Assembly (NCBI GenBank): GCA_034933145.1 | Contig: JAYFOA010000010.1 | Span: 1 to 64,000 of the forward strand | DNA from: UBA4644 sp034933145 | GTDB lineage: Bacteria; Bacillota; Clostridia; Oscillospirales; Butyricicoccaceae | Length of the DNA: 64,000 nucleotides | Reading direction: 5' to 3' | Shown: positions 25,351 to 33,091 of the stretch, piece by piece | Numbering within the stretch: position 1 is the stretch's first letter | How the letters are laid out: each line of letters opens with the position of its first letter | The notes under the pieces: model-generated | Seen by the model: the letters and a program-made list of their open reading frames with translations, nothing else | What the model was told of the DNA's origin: nothing | Database searches by the model: none | Program-made: the position numbers and the translations under genes

Positions 25351-26259
25351 ATGAAATATGTAGCGGGGGTTGACGGCGGGGGTACTAAGACGACAGTTGC
25401 CCTGGCCAATATGGACGGGACGCTGCTTTTTCGTACAGAAGTGAGTGCCCTTAACTTTAACGGCCAGACGAGGGAACGGACGCGGGGCACCTTGGAGAGC
25501 ATCATCCGCGTCTTGGAAAACGCACCCAGCGGTATAATGGGGTGCGCCTGCCTATGCATCGCCACGGCGGGGATATCCAATCCGGAGGCCCGGGAGTTTG
25601 TCCTAAACGGTATTCAGGAGTTGGGTTATCACGGAAAGCTGAGACTGGCAGGGGATGAGCATGCCGCGCTTTACGGCGCCATGGGGCGGGGAGAGGGTAT
25701 CGTACTGATCGCGGGCACGGGCTCTGTTTGCTATGGTCAAAACGCCGCGGGGCAAAGCGCCCGTACCGGCGGATGGGGATATCTTATCGACGATGCGGGC
25801 AGCGGCTATGCCCTTGGGAGAGAAATACTTTCCAGCGTTTTGCAGGCTTACGATGGACGCATTCCCCAAACCGGCCTTACCGGGTTGGTGCTTGAAAGGC
25901 TGGGAATCAGCCATGCCGAAGAGATTATCCGCTATGTCTACAACCCTGATACAGGCAAGACGGGTATCGCATCCCTTGCACCGCTGCTAAGTGAAGGGCT
26001 TGAGGCCGACGACGCGGAAAGCTACAGGATTGCCAGAGATGCGGCGTGCAGGTTGGCCGGGATGGTGACGGCGGTGGCCCGCAGGCTGGGTCTTACCCAT
26101 GGGCAAATATCCCTGTGTGGCAGCGTGCTGGTAAAGAACCTCATCATAGCGGAGCTGACAAAGAATGAAATCCTCCGGCTGCTGCCCGAGGCTCGGCTGA
26201 CAAAGCCAAAATTTGATTCGGCCATAGGGGCGGTGCATATGGCTCTGGAGGAAATTTAG
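25351..26259 (+). CDS. murK: BadF/BcrA-type sugar kinase, MurK-like (MurNAc/GlcNAc kinase)
   Basis: A 302-aa ASKHA-fold kinase: KYVAGVDGGGTKTTVALA (phosphate 1 loop), IVLIAGTGSVCYG (phosphate 2), GGWGYLIDDAGSGYALGREIL and HGQISLCGSVLVKN (adenosine loop). The family includes MurK of Clostridium acetobutylicum, which phosphorylates both MurNAc and GlcNAc. Position after murQ, anmK, nagA and nagZ makes that the best guess, and it would feed MurQ and NagA. Other N-acetylhexosamine kinases of this family remain possible. ATG is 17 bases after the nagZ stop. Last gene of the operon; ends at the shared terminator at 26463. Confidence 0.85.
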   Translation: MKYVAGVDGGGTKTTVALANMDGTLLFRTEVSALNFNGQTRERTRGTLESIIRVLENAPSGIMGCACLCIATAGISNPEAREFVLNGIQELGYHGKLRLAGDEHAALYGAMGRGEGIVLIAGTGSVCYGQNAAGQSARTGGWGYLIDDAGSGYALGREILSSVLQAYDGRIPQTGLTGLVLERLGISHAEEIIRYVYNPDTGKTGIASLAPLLSEGLEADDAESYRIARDAACRLAGMVTAVARRLGLTHGQISLCGSVLVKNLIIAELTKNEILRLLPEARLTKPKFDSAIGAVHMALEEI

Positions 26260-26462
26260 AGGTCGGAGCCCCGCACACCCCGCGTTGCATGAGGGAGCGT
26301 AGGGGAATGATTATGCCATATATTTCTCCGAAAATTCCGGCTGCAGGGCAGATATGCCTTGCTGGCCGGATTTTTATGCTTAACTCTGATTTAGCCGCAC
26401 TGAGCCCATATGCTGTTAATGCATGTCCCAAACGGTGCGACGGGGTAGTGGTGATAAGCAGT

Positions 26463-26499
26463 AAGGCCCTGAAGCATCGCTGCTTCAGGGCCTTGTTTT
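26463..26499. terminator. Bidirectional terminator between murK-like and namZ
   Basis: Fourteen-bp perfect stem (26463-26476 with 26481-26494), TCGC loop, followed by GTTTT. It closes both the plus-strand salvage operon and the convergent namZ unit. The preceding 26260-26462 shows no convincing gene. Confidence 0.9.
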
Positions 26500-26526
26500 G
26501 GGGAAAACTCTCTATTTTTCCGGTTT

Positions 26527-27666
26527 TCAGTAAAGCCGAAAGCTTTCGATTGAGCGGTTGTATTCCTCTAGCTCAGCCCGCTGTCGGCAAAAAAACTTTT
26601 GGGGGCAAAAGCCGCTCTGCCGTATGGCGTCGGAACCCAACAGCAAGTCGATAAAGGGAGGATCTCCCTCCTTAGAAGGCGGTAAAAACTCAAACTCCCG
26701 GTGTGTATGCCGGATGGCATCAAGGAGAAGGACGCCGGCCTCAAAAGGCTCGAAATCCTCTCGGCTGGTTATATACAGCTGCAGGCCCTGGCAAAGCAGG
26801 CCGGCATGCTTAGAAAAGGCCGGCCTGAAATATGCCTCCCGCAAAAGCAGACCCCTCGGCCGGTGGCGTTCCATTTCATGCATCACCTTTTGAGCATTAA
26901 GCCAGGGGGCACCGATTATCTCGAAGGGCTTTGTGGTGCCTCGTCCCTCGGAAATATTGGTTCCCTCAAACAGGCATGTGCCGATATAGCACAGGCAGGA
27001 ATCGACGGTGGGCAGATTTGGTGACGGCGCAACCCACAATAGGCCGGTTTGCTCGTAGTAAAATGCCGGGTTCCAGTCTGTCATGGGTACAACTTCCAGC
27101 CGGCAGCCGATTCCGTAACAGCCGTTGATATACCGGGCATACTCGCCAATGGTCATGCCATAACCCGCAGCAATGGGAAAACGCCCCACAAAGGATGCAA
27201 ACCCGGGTTGCAGGACGGCACCCCTGGGTTTGCATGAAATAGGGTTGGGCCTGTCCAGCACTGTCAGGGTCTTGCCAGCCCGGGCACAATCCTCCATAGC
27301 ATAAGCCAAGGTATAAAGATAGGTGTAATAACGCGCACCCACATCCTGAATATCGAATACAACCACATCAATGGCGTCCATAGCCTCGCTTGGAATCCGG
27401 TGGCTTTGGTCGTAAAGGCTGTATACCGGCAGTCCGGTTTCTTCGTCGGTATACCGATCCACTTTTTCACCTGCCTGGGCGTCGCCTCGTACCCCATGTT
27501 CGGGGGACATGAGGCAAGCAAGGTGATAGCCCTCACTTAATATATCTATGGTGGGTCTCAGTCTGCTGTCAACTCCGGTGGGGTTGGTAATCAGACCGAG
27601 ACGCGCGCCCTTTAAGGTGTGACTCAGGTGTAGGTTATTAATGCCGCACAAAACCTGTGGGTTCAC
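26527..27666 (-). CDS. namZ: Exo-beta-N-acetylmuramidase NamZ (DUF1343)
   Basis: A 379-aa DUF1343 protein. The family's characterised member, B. subtilis NamZ, removes MurNAc from the non-reducing end of wall glycans. Motifs: LITNPTGVDSRLRPTIDIL, SPEHGVRGDAQAGEKVD, DVVVFDIQDVGARYYTYLYTL, VLDRPNPI, WVAPSPNLPT and EGTNISEGRGTT. Start is taken as GTG at 27666, with GGGG nine bases upstream and a GTGA overlap with the stop of the preceding hydrolase gene. A TTG at 27681 is the alternative. No signal peptide, so intracellular, unlike the secreted B. subtilis enzyme. With the serine hydrolase it forms the right arm of the salvage block. Confidence 0.93.
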   Translation of the reverse strand: MNPQVLCGINNLHLSHTLKGARLGLITNPTGVDSRLRPTIDILSEGYHLACLMSPEHGVRGDAQAGEKVDRYTDEETGLPVYSLYDQSHRIPSEAMDAIDVVVFDIQDVGARYYTYLYTLAYAMEDCARAGKTLTVLDRPNPISCKPRGAVLQPGFASFVGRFPIAAGYGMTIGEYARYINGCYGIGCRLEVVPMTDWNPAFYYEQTGLLWVAPSPNLPTVDSCLCYIGTCLFEGTNISEGRGTTKPFEIIGAPWLNAQKVMHEMERHRPRGLLLREAYFRPAFSKHAGLLCQGLQLYITSREDFEPFEAGVLLLDAIRHTHREFEFLPPSKEGDPPFIDLLLGSDAIRQSGFCPQKFFCRQRAELEEYNRSIESFRLY

Positions 27667-28694
27667 AGCGTATTTCCCCAAATGCTGTTGTGAAATTGAC
27701 GGCGGAACCTGAAGAGCTTTTCATTTTCCCTACCATAATGCACGCGGTTGGTGAGCAGCACCGCATATAGCCCGGTTTTGTTGTCCACCATTACCGATGT
27801 GCCCGTAAAACCAGTGTGACCATAGCTGCCGTCGGAAAATAAATCACCGGCAAAGCTAAGGGGGCTGCCGTTTAGGATAAAGCCCAGGCCCCTGTTTTCC
27901 TCCATGCCGGGAGTATAGTTTTCAACGGCCCGTTCAAATATTCTTTCGGATAAAAAGCCCTTGCCCCGCCGGCTCAGCATGGCGCAAAAGGCGATCATAT
28001 CGTCGAGAGAGGCAAATACGCCGGCATTGCCCGACACGCCCCCCAAAAATCGGGCGTTTTCATCGTGTACAACTCCGTTTATATAGGCGTTTAAGCCACT
28101 TGAATACTCGGTGGATACCGTATTCCCGCCGACAGGGCAATAACCCGCAGTTTTCATGCCCAGAGGCTCAAAAACCATATGCCGGGCCAGCTTGTCCAGC
28201 CGGTCGCCATAAACTCTCTCCAGGATTTTTCCCAGCAGGATAAAGCCCATGCAGCTGTAAACTTCGGCACTGCCGGTTTTATAGGCCAGGGGCATTTTTA
28301 AAATGGCGTCGATGGTTTCGTCGGGCCGAATGTTCATCTCGTAAAGGGGAAAGTGGGCGGCAATGCCGCTTGTGTGAGTCATTAATTGCTTTATGGAAAT
28401 ATCGCCCTTGTCGTAGCACTGGTCAAAAAAGAGAGACAGTCTGTCAGCTAGGCTAATCCTCCCGCTCTCCACGGCCTTTAAGGCCAGCATGGTTGTGGAA
28501 AGAATCTTGGTAAGGGAGGCCATGTCAAACAGCGAATCTTCCAAAAGCGGCTGTATTTCCGGAAAAAGCGAGCGATTGCCCATGAAGCCGCGCTTCAAAA
28601 CCTCGTCATGTCTGCCGATGGCAAACGCGGCACAGGGGAAAATCTCCTCCCGGATGCCCTGCTCGATTAAACGGACAGTGCTGTCGTAATTCAT
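27663..28694 (-). CDS. Serine hydrolase of the beta-lactamase/AmiE-like family
   Basis: A 343-aa class C beta-lactamase-fold protein with SLTK (Ser60-x-x-Lys63), YSC as the Tyr-x-Asn-like second motif (Tyr kept, Asn replaced by Cys) and HTG as the third motif (GYGHTGFTGTS region). In B. subtilis a similar gene (amiE) lies beside nagZ and namZ, and its product removes peptides from MurNAc. The same role is inferred here. No signal peptide is seen. ATG with GGAGG seven bases upstream; namZ follows with a GTGA overlap. A 30-bp perfect palindrome lies 36 bases upstream of the start. Confidence 0.85.
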   Translation of the reverse strand: MNYDSTVRLIEQGIREEIFPCAAFAIGRHDEVLKRGFMGNRSLFPEIQPLLEDSLFDMASLTKILSTTMLALKAVESGRISLADRLSLFFDQCYDKGDISIKQLMTHTSGIAAHFPLYEMNIRPDETIDAILKMPLAYKTGSAEVYSCMGFILLGKILERVYGDRLDKLARHMVFEPLGMKTAGYCPVGGNTVSTEYSSGLNAYINGVVHDENARFLGGVSGNAGVFASLDDMIAFCAMLSRRGKGFLSERIFERAVENYTPGMEENRGLGFILNGSPLSFAGDLFSDGSYGHTGFTGTSVMVDNKTGLYAVLLTNRVHYGRENEKLFRFRRQFHNSIWGNTL

Positions 28695-28729
28695 ATGGTG
28701 GCCTCCTGTTTTATCTGTTTTACATTTAT

Positions 28730-28759
28730 CATAATGCGGCCCCCGGGGGCCGCATTATG
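28730..28759. repeat. Loopless 30-bp perfect palindrome
   Basis: CATAATGCGGCCCCC is followed immediately by its exact reverse complement. It lies in the leader of the serine hydrolase/namZ unit. As DNA it is an operator-like dyad; as RNA it is a very stable hairpin. Plus-strand TTTCTT follows. The remaining 28760-29176 has no gene that I accept; a GGAAAAA/TTTTTCC hairpin lies at 28871-28890. Confidence 0.8.
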
Positions 28760-29176
28760 GCTTTCTTGCATTGTACCACAAAAACAAGAGGGAAACGACA
28801 GACGCTTACTACTTTCGGGTGAAAATGCTTTTTATATAGATGTGATAAAGTACAGCAAATGGATTAGCGGGGAAAAACAGGCATTTTTCCATTTGATAGA
28901 TCTCTTGGATTGAAAATTTGGATATTCCTCTGATCAAGGCCTGCAAACTATTTGTATTATTTGGTCTCTCAAATAATTTCACATTACCTCCGAGAAATGC
29001 TGATTTTTAGGGGACCCATCAAATGCTATCAGCAGTCTTGCCTTCATACATATTCGTGACGTAATATTTCTCACGCAATATGCTTGATGTAGAGAATAGT
29101 ATCACCATAGCGACTCAAGAATCATAATATGTTATGAGGCAATACAGCTTCATTAGTATATTTAGGGAGTATTTAT

Positions 29177-30037
29177 ATGGCGACAATCGATCGATATAAT
29201 TTATTGGCAAGCAAGCAGTTTACTGTAGCCGGGACTGCAGAATTAACTGAAAATTTTCTATTGACCGCAAGTACAACTTCCGAAGAAGGAATTATTACTG
29301 GTGTAGTGACCTCCTTAGGTGTAACACCGATTGAGGGTGCAACAGTTAAAGTGTTCAACAGCTCTGATGTTCCCGTTGCACATGCTATAACAAACCCTCA
29401 AGGGCAATATACAATTCCAACTATTGTAAAGGGAACTTATAAAGTCCTCGCTGCAAGGAGTGGTTATCTTACGCCGCTCGTTGTTCCAGTGACTGTGGTT
29501 GCTAACCGGCCTACGACGGTTAATATTCCGCTTACTCCCGATTCTGACGCAGCGTTAAACACCGTCTATGGTATCATCCGGGTAGCCGGAACGCTTATTC
29601 CATTGGAGCAGGCTATTGTAAACACTTATTTAGTACAGGATACAACGCAAACGCTGATTTCAACTACTGTTACTAACACCGCGGGCCAATATATCTCACC
29701 CTATCTCGATGACGGAAACTATATCATCGTTGCAAATAAAGAAGGATACGATCAAACAACCAGTGCCATAACAACGCTTGTGGCTGCCGAGATAGCCTCT
29801 CTCGACATGACGCTTTATCCCAATGCGGATACCAATACGGGAACGGTAAGCGGAATCATTACAGATAGTACCACCCTGCTCCCAATTGGTAATGCAACCG
29901 TTGCTTTGTATCAGATTATTGATACGACTGAAACGCTTCTTGAATTAACAAAGACTAATGGTGCCGGCAGATATTTATTTGGCTCGGTAGAAACATCAAA
30001 CTATATTGTAAAAGCTTTTTCTCAAAAGGAAGAATAA
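29177..30037 (+). CDS. Carboxypeptidase-regulatory-like (Cna-B/transthyretin-fold) repeat protein 1
   Basis: A 286-aa protein built of three beta-sandwich repeats (about residues 38-118, 127-212, 215-285). Each opens with a GxVxG/GxIxx strand (ITGVVTSLGVTPIEGATVKV, VYGIIRVAGTLIPLEQAIV, VSGIITDSTTLLPIGNATVAL) and has a T-N-x-x-G-x-Y/R-x turn (TNPQGQYTI, TNTAGQYIS, TNGAGRYLF). A shared N-terminal cap, MATIDRYNLLASKQFTVAG, precedes them. There is no signal peptide, TM segment or sorting motif. AGGGAG lies seven bases before the ATG. The paralogue follows after 2 bases. Function unknown; such folds are usually structural or binding modules. Confidence 0.82.
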   Translation: MATIDRYNLLASKQFTVAGTAELTENFLLTASTTSEEGIITGVVTSLGVTPIEGATVKVFNSSDVPVAHAITNPQGQYTIPTIVKGTYKVLAARSGYLTPLVVPVTVVANRPTTVNIPLTPDSDAALNTVYGIIRVAGTLIPLEQAIVNTYLVQDTTQTLISTTVTNTAGQYISPYLDDGNYIIVANKEGYDQTTSAITTLVAAEIASLDMTLYPNADTNTGTVSGIITDSTTLLPIGNATVALYQIIDTTETLLELTKTNGAGRYLFGSVETSNYIVKAFSQKEE

Positions 30038-30039
30038 TC

Positions 30040-30900
30040 ATGGCTACAGGAGATATGTACCTGTTAAGCAGGTCGGAGAAATTCCACCTGGATTCCGGGC
30101 AAGAGGCTTCAATAAACCTTAGATTAGTAAGAGCTCAGTCCTTTCCATGTACGAAAATATACGGACAGGTGATAAGCAATTGTCTACAGATCTCAAATGC
30201 AACAGTAACGGTATTGGACATGGATTTCAGGCCGATCTGTCATACCCAAACAGATCACAAAGGTGCATTTTCTTTTATAAATTCCTTTGCTCCCGGAAAT
30301 TATGAAATTGTTGCCTCTGCCGAGGATTATTTGATTTCTAGAAGCAGGTTTATATCTCTAAAACCATTTATGCCCGTATATCTGACAATAAAGCTAATTC
30401 GTGATAAAAACGCAGAGAAAGCTGCCATATATGGCATTGCCAGAAGTGGTGAAAACATTTCATTGGCTAAGACGTTGGTCCGTATTCTCAGTTATGAGAA
30501 TACGGATTTCAAAACAAATATTACAATAACGAATGCGGACGGAGAATATCTGTTTACTGGCTTAAAACCGGGGAAATATATCATCTCAGCAGTATGTGAG
30601 GACTACATTTTGCCTGAGGATATTACGGTTAAAGTATTATCAAGAGAAAAATTCTGTGTTGATCTTTATTTGTATAGAAACACGATAGTAAATAAAGGAA
30701 CGGTCACTGGCGTTGTGCTTCAGGATGGATACCCACTGCCTTGTGCCATGACTGCCCTTTATCGTAAAGAATCCAGTGGATACAGATTGATTCGGATTCA
30801 GCAGGCGAATGAAAATGGCGTTTATCATTTTTCTAATCTCCAGGCTGGTGAATATGCAGTGCGGGGAGAAGAATATTATGAATACGTTATTTTATTGTGA
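30040..30900 (+). CDS. Carboxypeptidase-regulatory-like repeat protein 2
   Basis: A 286-aa tandem paralogue of the preceding gene with the same plan: N-terminal cap MATGDMYLLSRSEKFHLDSG and three beta-sandwich repeats, each with a TxxxG-x-F/Y turn (TDHKGAFSFI, TNADGEYLFTGLKPGKYI, ANENGVYHFSNLQAGEYAV). It is more divergent and contains more Cys and aromatic residues than copy 1. No secretion or anchoring signal is seen. AAGGAAG inside the upstream gene serves as SD; the 2-base gap implies co-translation. Function unknown. Confidence 0.8.
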   Translation: MATGDMYLLSRSEKFHLDSGQEASINLRLVRAQSFPCTKIYGQVISNCLQISNATVTVLDMDFRPICHTQTDHKGAFSFINSFAPGNYEIVASAEDYLISRSRFISLKPFMPVYLTIKLIRDKNAEKAAIYGIARSGENISLAKTLVRILSYENTDFKTNITITNADGEYLFTGLKPGKYIISAVCEDYILPEDITVKVLSREKFCVDLYLYRNTIVNKGTVTGVVLQDGYPLPCAMTALYRKESSGYRLIRIQQANENGVYHFSNLQAGEYAVRGEEYYEYVILL

Positions 30901-31158
30901 TTTGTGACAACGGGAAACGTGACCGCCAATACAACGTTTGATAATATGTACAAGTCCCCAAATTGGGCTGTATTGCGGATAGTCATCTCTTATCCAGTAA
31001 TAATTGACTGCAGGCCACTATCAGTTTGTATGAGGCCTCCACATGGTTTTTTCATCAAACGCCCGGCTCCAGATGTATCTCACCGTATGTACAAAATAAC
31101 AAGTCATCCGCATGGGAAAAGATACCAGATATTTTATGCGCATAGCTTATAATAGGGA

Positions 31159-31187
31159 GTGACACGTTTCCCCAGAACTGATATAAT
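31159..31187 (+). promoter_or_regulatory. Predicted promoter of the GGDEF gene
   Basis: GTGACA (31159-31164), 17 bases, TATAAT (31182-31187), 37 bases before the start codon. The rest of 30901-31224 holds no gene that I accept. Confidence 0.65.
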
Positions 31188-31224
31188 ACAAATATGCAGT
31201 TTTTGTATGTAAGCGGAGCATTTT

Positions 31225-32754
31225 ATGTTTTTGACAAATCTGATCAGTTTATATTTATTATCAGTTACAGTTGCAGCCGTTTCTTGTGCAATTCAAATCA
31301 GGACCTTAAGCGGGACTGGCTATACACGGACGGCTTTACTGTTATGTTTTGCGGTATGCTTTTATATACTTGGCTATACCATGGAGATCAATGCTGTCAC
31401 GCCTGCGCAGATTGTGTTCTGGAACAAAATAGAATATATTGGGATTCCTTTTGTGTCAGCATTATGGCTGACGACAGGTTTGATATATACCGGTCATTTT
31501 TCACATCATCGAAAATCACTGTTTGCGGCGATTTATATAATTCCGTTCATTACGTTGATCCTTCGGTTTACGAATGACAGCCATCATCTCTATTTCGCTT
31601 CCGTAGGCTTTACGGAGGGTTTAGGAAGAGTACTTTTTATTAAGCAGCCGGGGCCATGGATGTATGTACAGATGCTCCACTCCACACTCATGGTCTTTCT
31701 TTCCATGGGACTTTTTATCTACGATGCTATGAAAAAAACTGAAAAGCAGGCAGGAAAAATTCTGCTTATTGTAACGGCCTCCGTATTTGCGGTAACAGGG
31801 CTGTTCCTTACGCAATTTAAATTATTGCATTATCATATTGATTATATGGCCTTGTGCCTTCCCATTACATGTGTCATGATCATTTTAGCCATATCCCGCT
31901 ATGATCTGCTCGAAACGAAGTTCATAGCAAGGACTAAGGTATTTGAGGCCAGCGGCGACGCCATTTTGCTGATAAACGAGCAGAACCGAATTCTTGATTA
32001 TAACAGCAGCGCAAAGCGGCTCTTTAAGCAGGTAAATATCCATCTGGCCGCCAGAAACATTTCCTGGCTGTTTGAAAAGTATCCCAGCTTTCTTAGCGGT
32101 CTTGAAAAAGCGGAACCGTCTGTCGTTAAGCTCCAAATCAATGGCGAGGAACGCTATTTCGAGATTACGACAGAGAGTATAGATGTGCATAAGGTACTGC
32201 GCGGATGGATTAAAACCATTCGTGACGTAACGGAAATATACAAGTTGAATGAGGAACTGAACCGACAGGCTTTGACGGATGAACTCAGCGTACTTAGTAA
32301 CAGGAGGGCCTTTATTCGTATCGGGAACGAATGGGTGGAAAAATCCGAAAAAAGCGGACGTATCCTCCATCTGCTGATGCTGGACCTGGATCATTTCAAG
32401 GATGTAAACGATAAATATGGCCATCCCACGGGTGATCTGGTGATCCGAGATTTCGCGCAGATTTTGAGAAGCCATTTTGACTCGGGCTGTTTGGTCGCGC
32501 GGCTTGGTGGTGAAGAATTTGCGGTCATGCTTGAGGGATTTGGTGACGAAGAAACGCTTCGGATGGTCAGGGCCTTTCTTGCAGAAACCGAACAGCATGT
32601 ATACAGCTATTTCGGTGACCGGTTTCATGTGACCATAAGCCTGGGCCTGACAAAACGGCTGCCCCATCAAACGCTGGAATGTATGATGCGAAATGCCGAT
32701 AAAGCGCTTTATAAAGCAAAAGATCAGGGACGAAATTGTTTTACGGTGCTGTAA
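31225..32754 (+). CDS. 7TM sensor-PAS-GGDEF diguanylate cyclase
   Basis: A 509-aa membrane sensor. About seven hydrophobic segments fill residues 1-225 (histidine-kinase N-terminal 7TM type). A PAS-like region lies at about 233-340 (KVFEASGDAILLINEQNRILDYNSSA). A GGDEF domain lies at about 350-509, with LTDELSVLSNRRAF, MLDLDHFKDVNDKYGHPTGD and the active site RLGGEEFAVML. The GGEEF motif is intact, so c-di-GMP synthesis is expected. The RxxD inhibitory site is absent (Cys at the Asp position). GGAG precedes the ATG. Transcribed alone. Confidence 0.9.
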   Translation: MFLTNLISLYLLSVTVAAVSCAIQIRTLSGTGYTRTALLLCFAVCFYILGYTMEINAVTPAQIVFWNKIEYIGIPFVSALWLTTGLIYTGHFSHHRKSLFAAIYIIPFITLILRFTNDSHHLYFASVGFTEGLGRVLFIKQPGPWMYVQMLHSTLMVFLSMGLFIYDAMKKTEKQAGKILLIVTASVFAVTGLFLTQFKLLHYHIDYMALCLPITCVMIILAISRYDLLETKFIARTKVFEASGDAILLINEQNRILDYNSSAKRLFKQVNIHLAARNISWLFEKYPSFLSGLEKAEPSVVKLQINGEERYFEITTESIDVHKVLRGWIKTIRDVTEIYKLNEELNRQALTDELSVLSNRRAFIRIGNEWVEKSEKSGRILHLLMLDLDHFKDVNDKYGHPTGDLVIRDFAQILRSHFDSGCLVARLGGEEFAVMLEGFGDEETLRMVRAFLAETEQHVYSYFGDRFHVTISLGLTKRLPHQTLECMMRNADKALYKAKDQGRNCFTVL

Positions 32755-32977
32755 AAATAAAAGCCTTATTTGATGGGAAATATGCAAAGCCTCTCGTAAA
32801 AACGGGGGGCATTAATCAGCGTAGAGCGAAAAAGCACCGAATGTAAAAAAACTGTTAGAAAGAAAATGACGGCTGCACCAAGATCAATGCAGTCCGCTGT
32901 GCTTTTTGCAAGTCATTTGCTGCCGGGGACTGAATGCCAGAGAGGGATTCACCTGCCAATTTCTCTAAAGCCGAGAT

Positions 32978-32999
32978 GAAACAGTACATTTACTGTTTC
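32978..32999. promoter_or_regulatory. Dyad upstream of the lon promoter
   Basis: GAAACAGTA-4-TACTGTTTC, a perfect 9-bp dyad ending 15 bases before the lon -35 box. It does not match the CtsR or CIRCE heat-shock operators. The remainder of 32755-33091 shows nothing else. Confidence 0.45.
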
Positions 33000-33014
33000 G
33001 CAGAAGGCGATGAC

Positions 33015-33043
33015 TTGATTTATTCACAATTTTATGGTATATT
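33015..33043 (+). promoter_or_regulatory. Predicted promoter of lon
   Basis: TTGATT (33015-33020), 17 bases, TATATT (33038-33043), 49 bases before the lon ATG. Confidence 0.6.
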
Positions 33044-33091
33044 AATCTAGATACATTATATGCTTTTTATCGCGTTTCGCAGGAGGAATTC

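Noticed and set aside
26289..26654. 121-codon open frame across the murK-namZ intergenic region
   Set aside because: It crosses the bidirectional terminator and overlaps namZ on the other strand.
28695..28913. 72-codon open frame after the serine hydrolase
   Set aside because: It would start inside the leader, cross the 30-bp palindrome, and shows no SD or homology.
30904..31152. 82-codon open frame between the repeat protein and the GGDEF gene
   Set aside because: No SD, composition unlike coding sequence, and it runs up to the GGDEF promoter.
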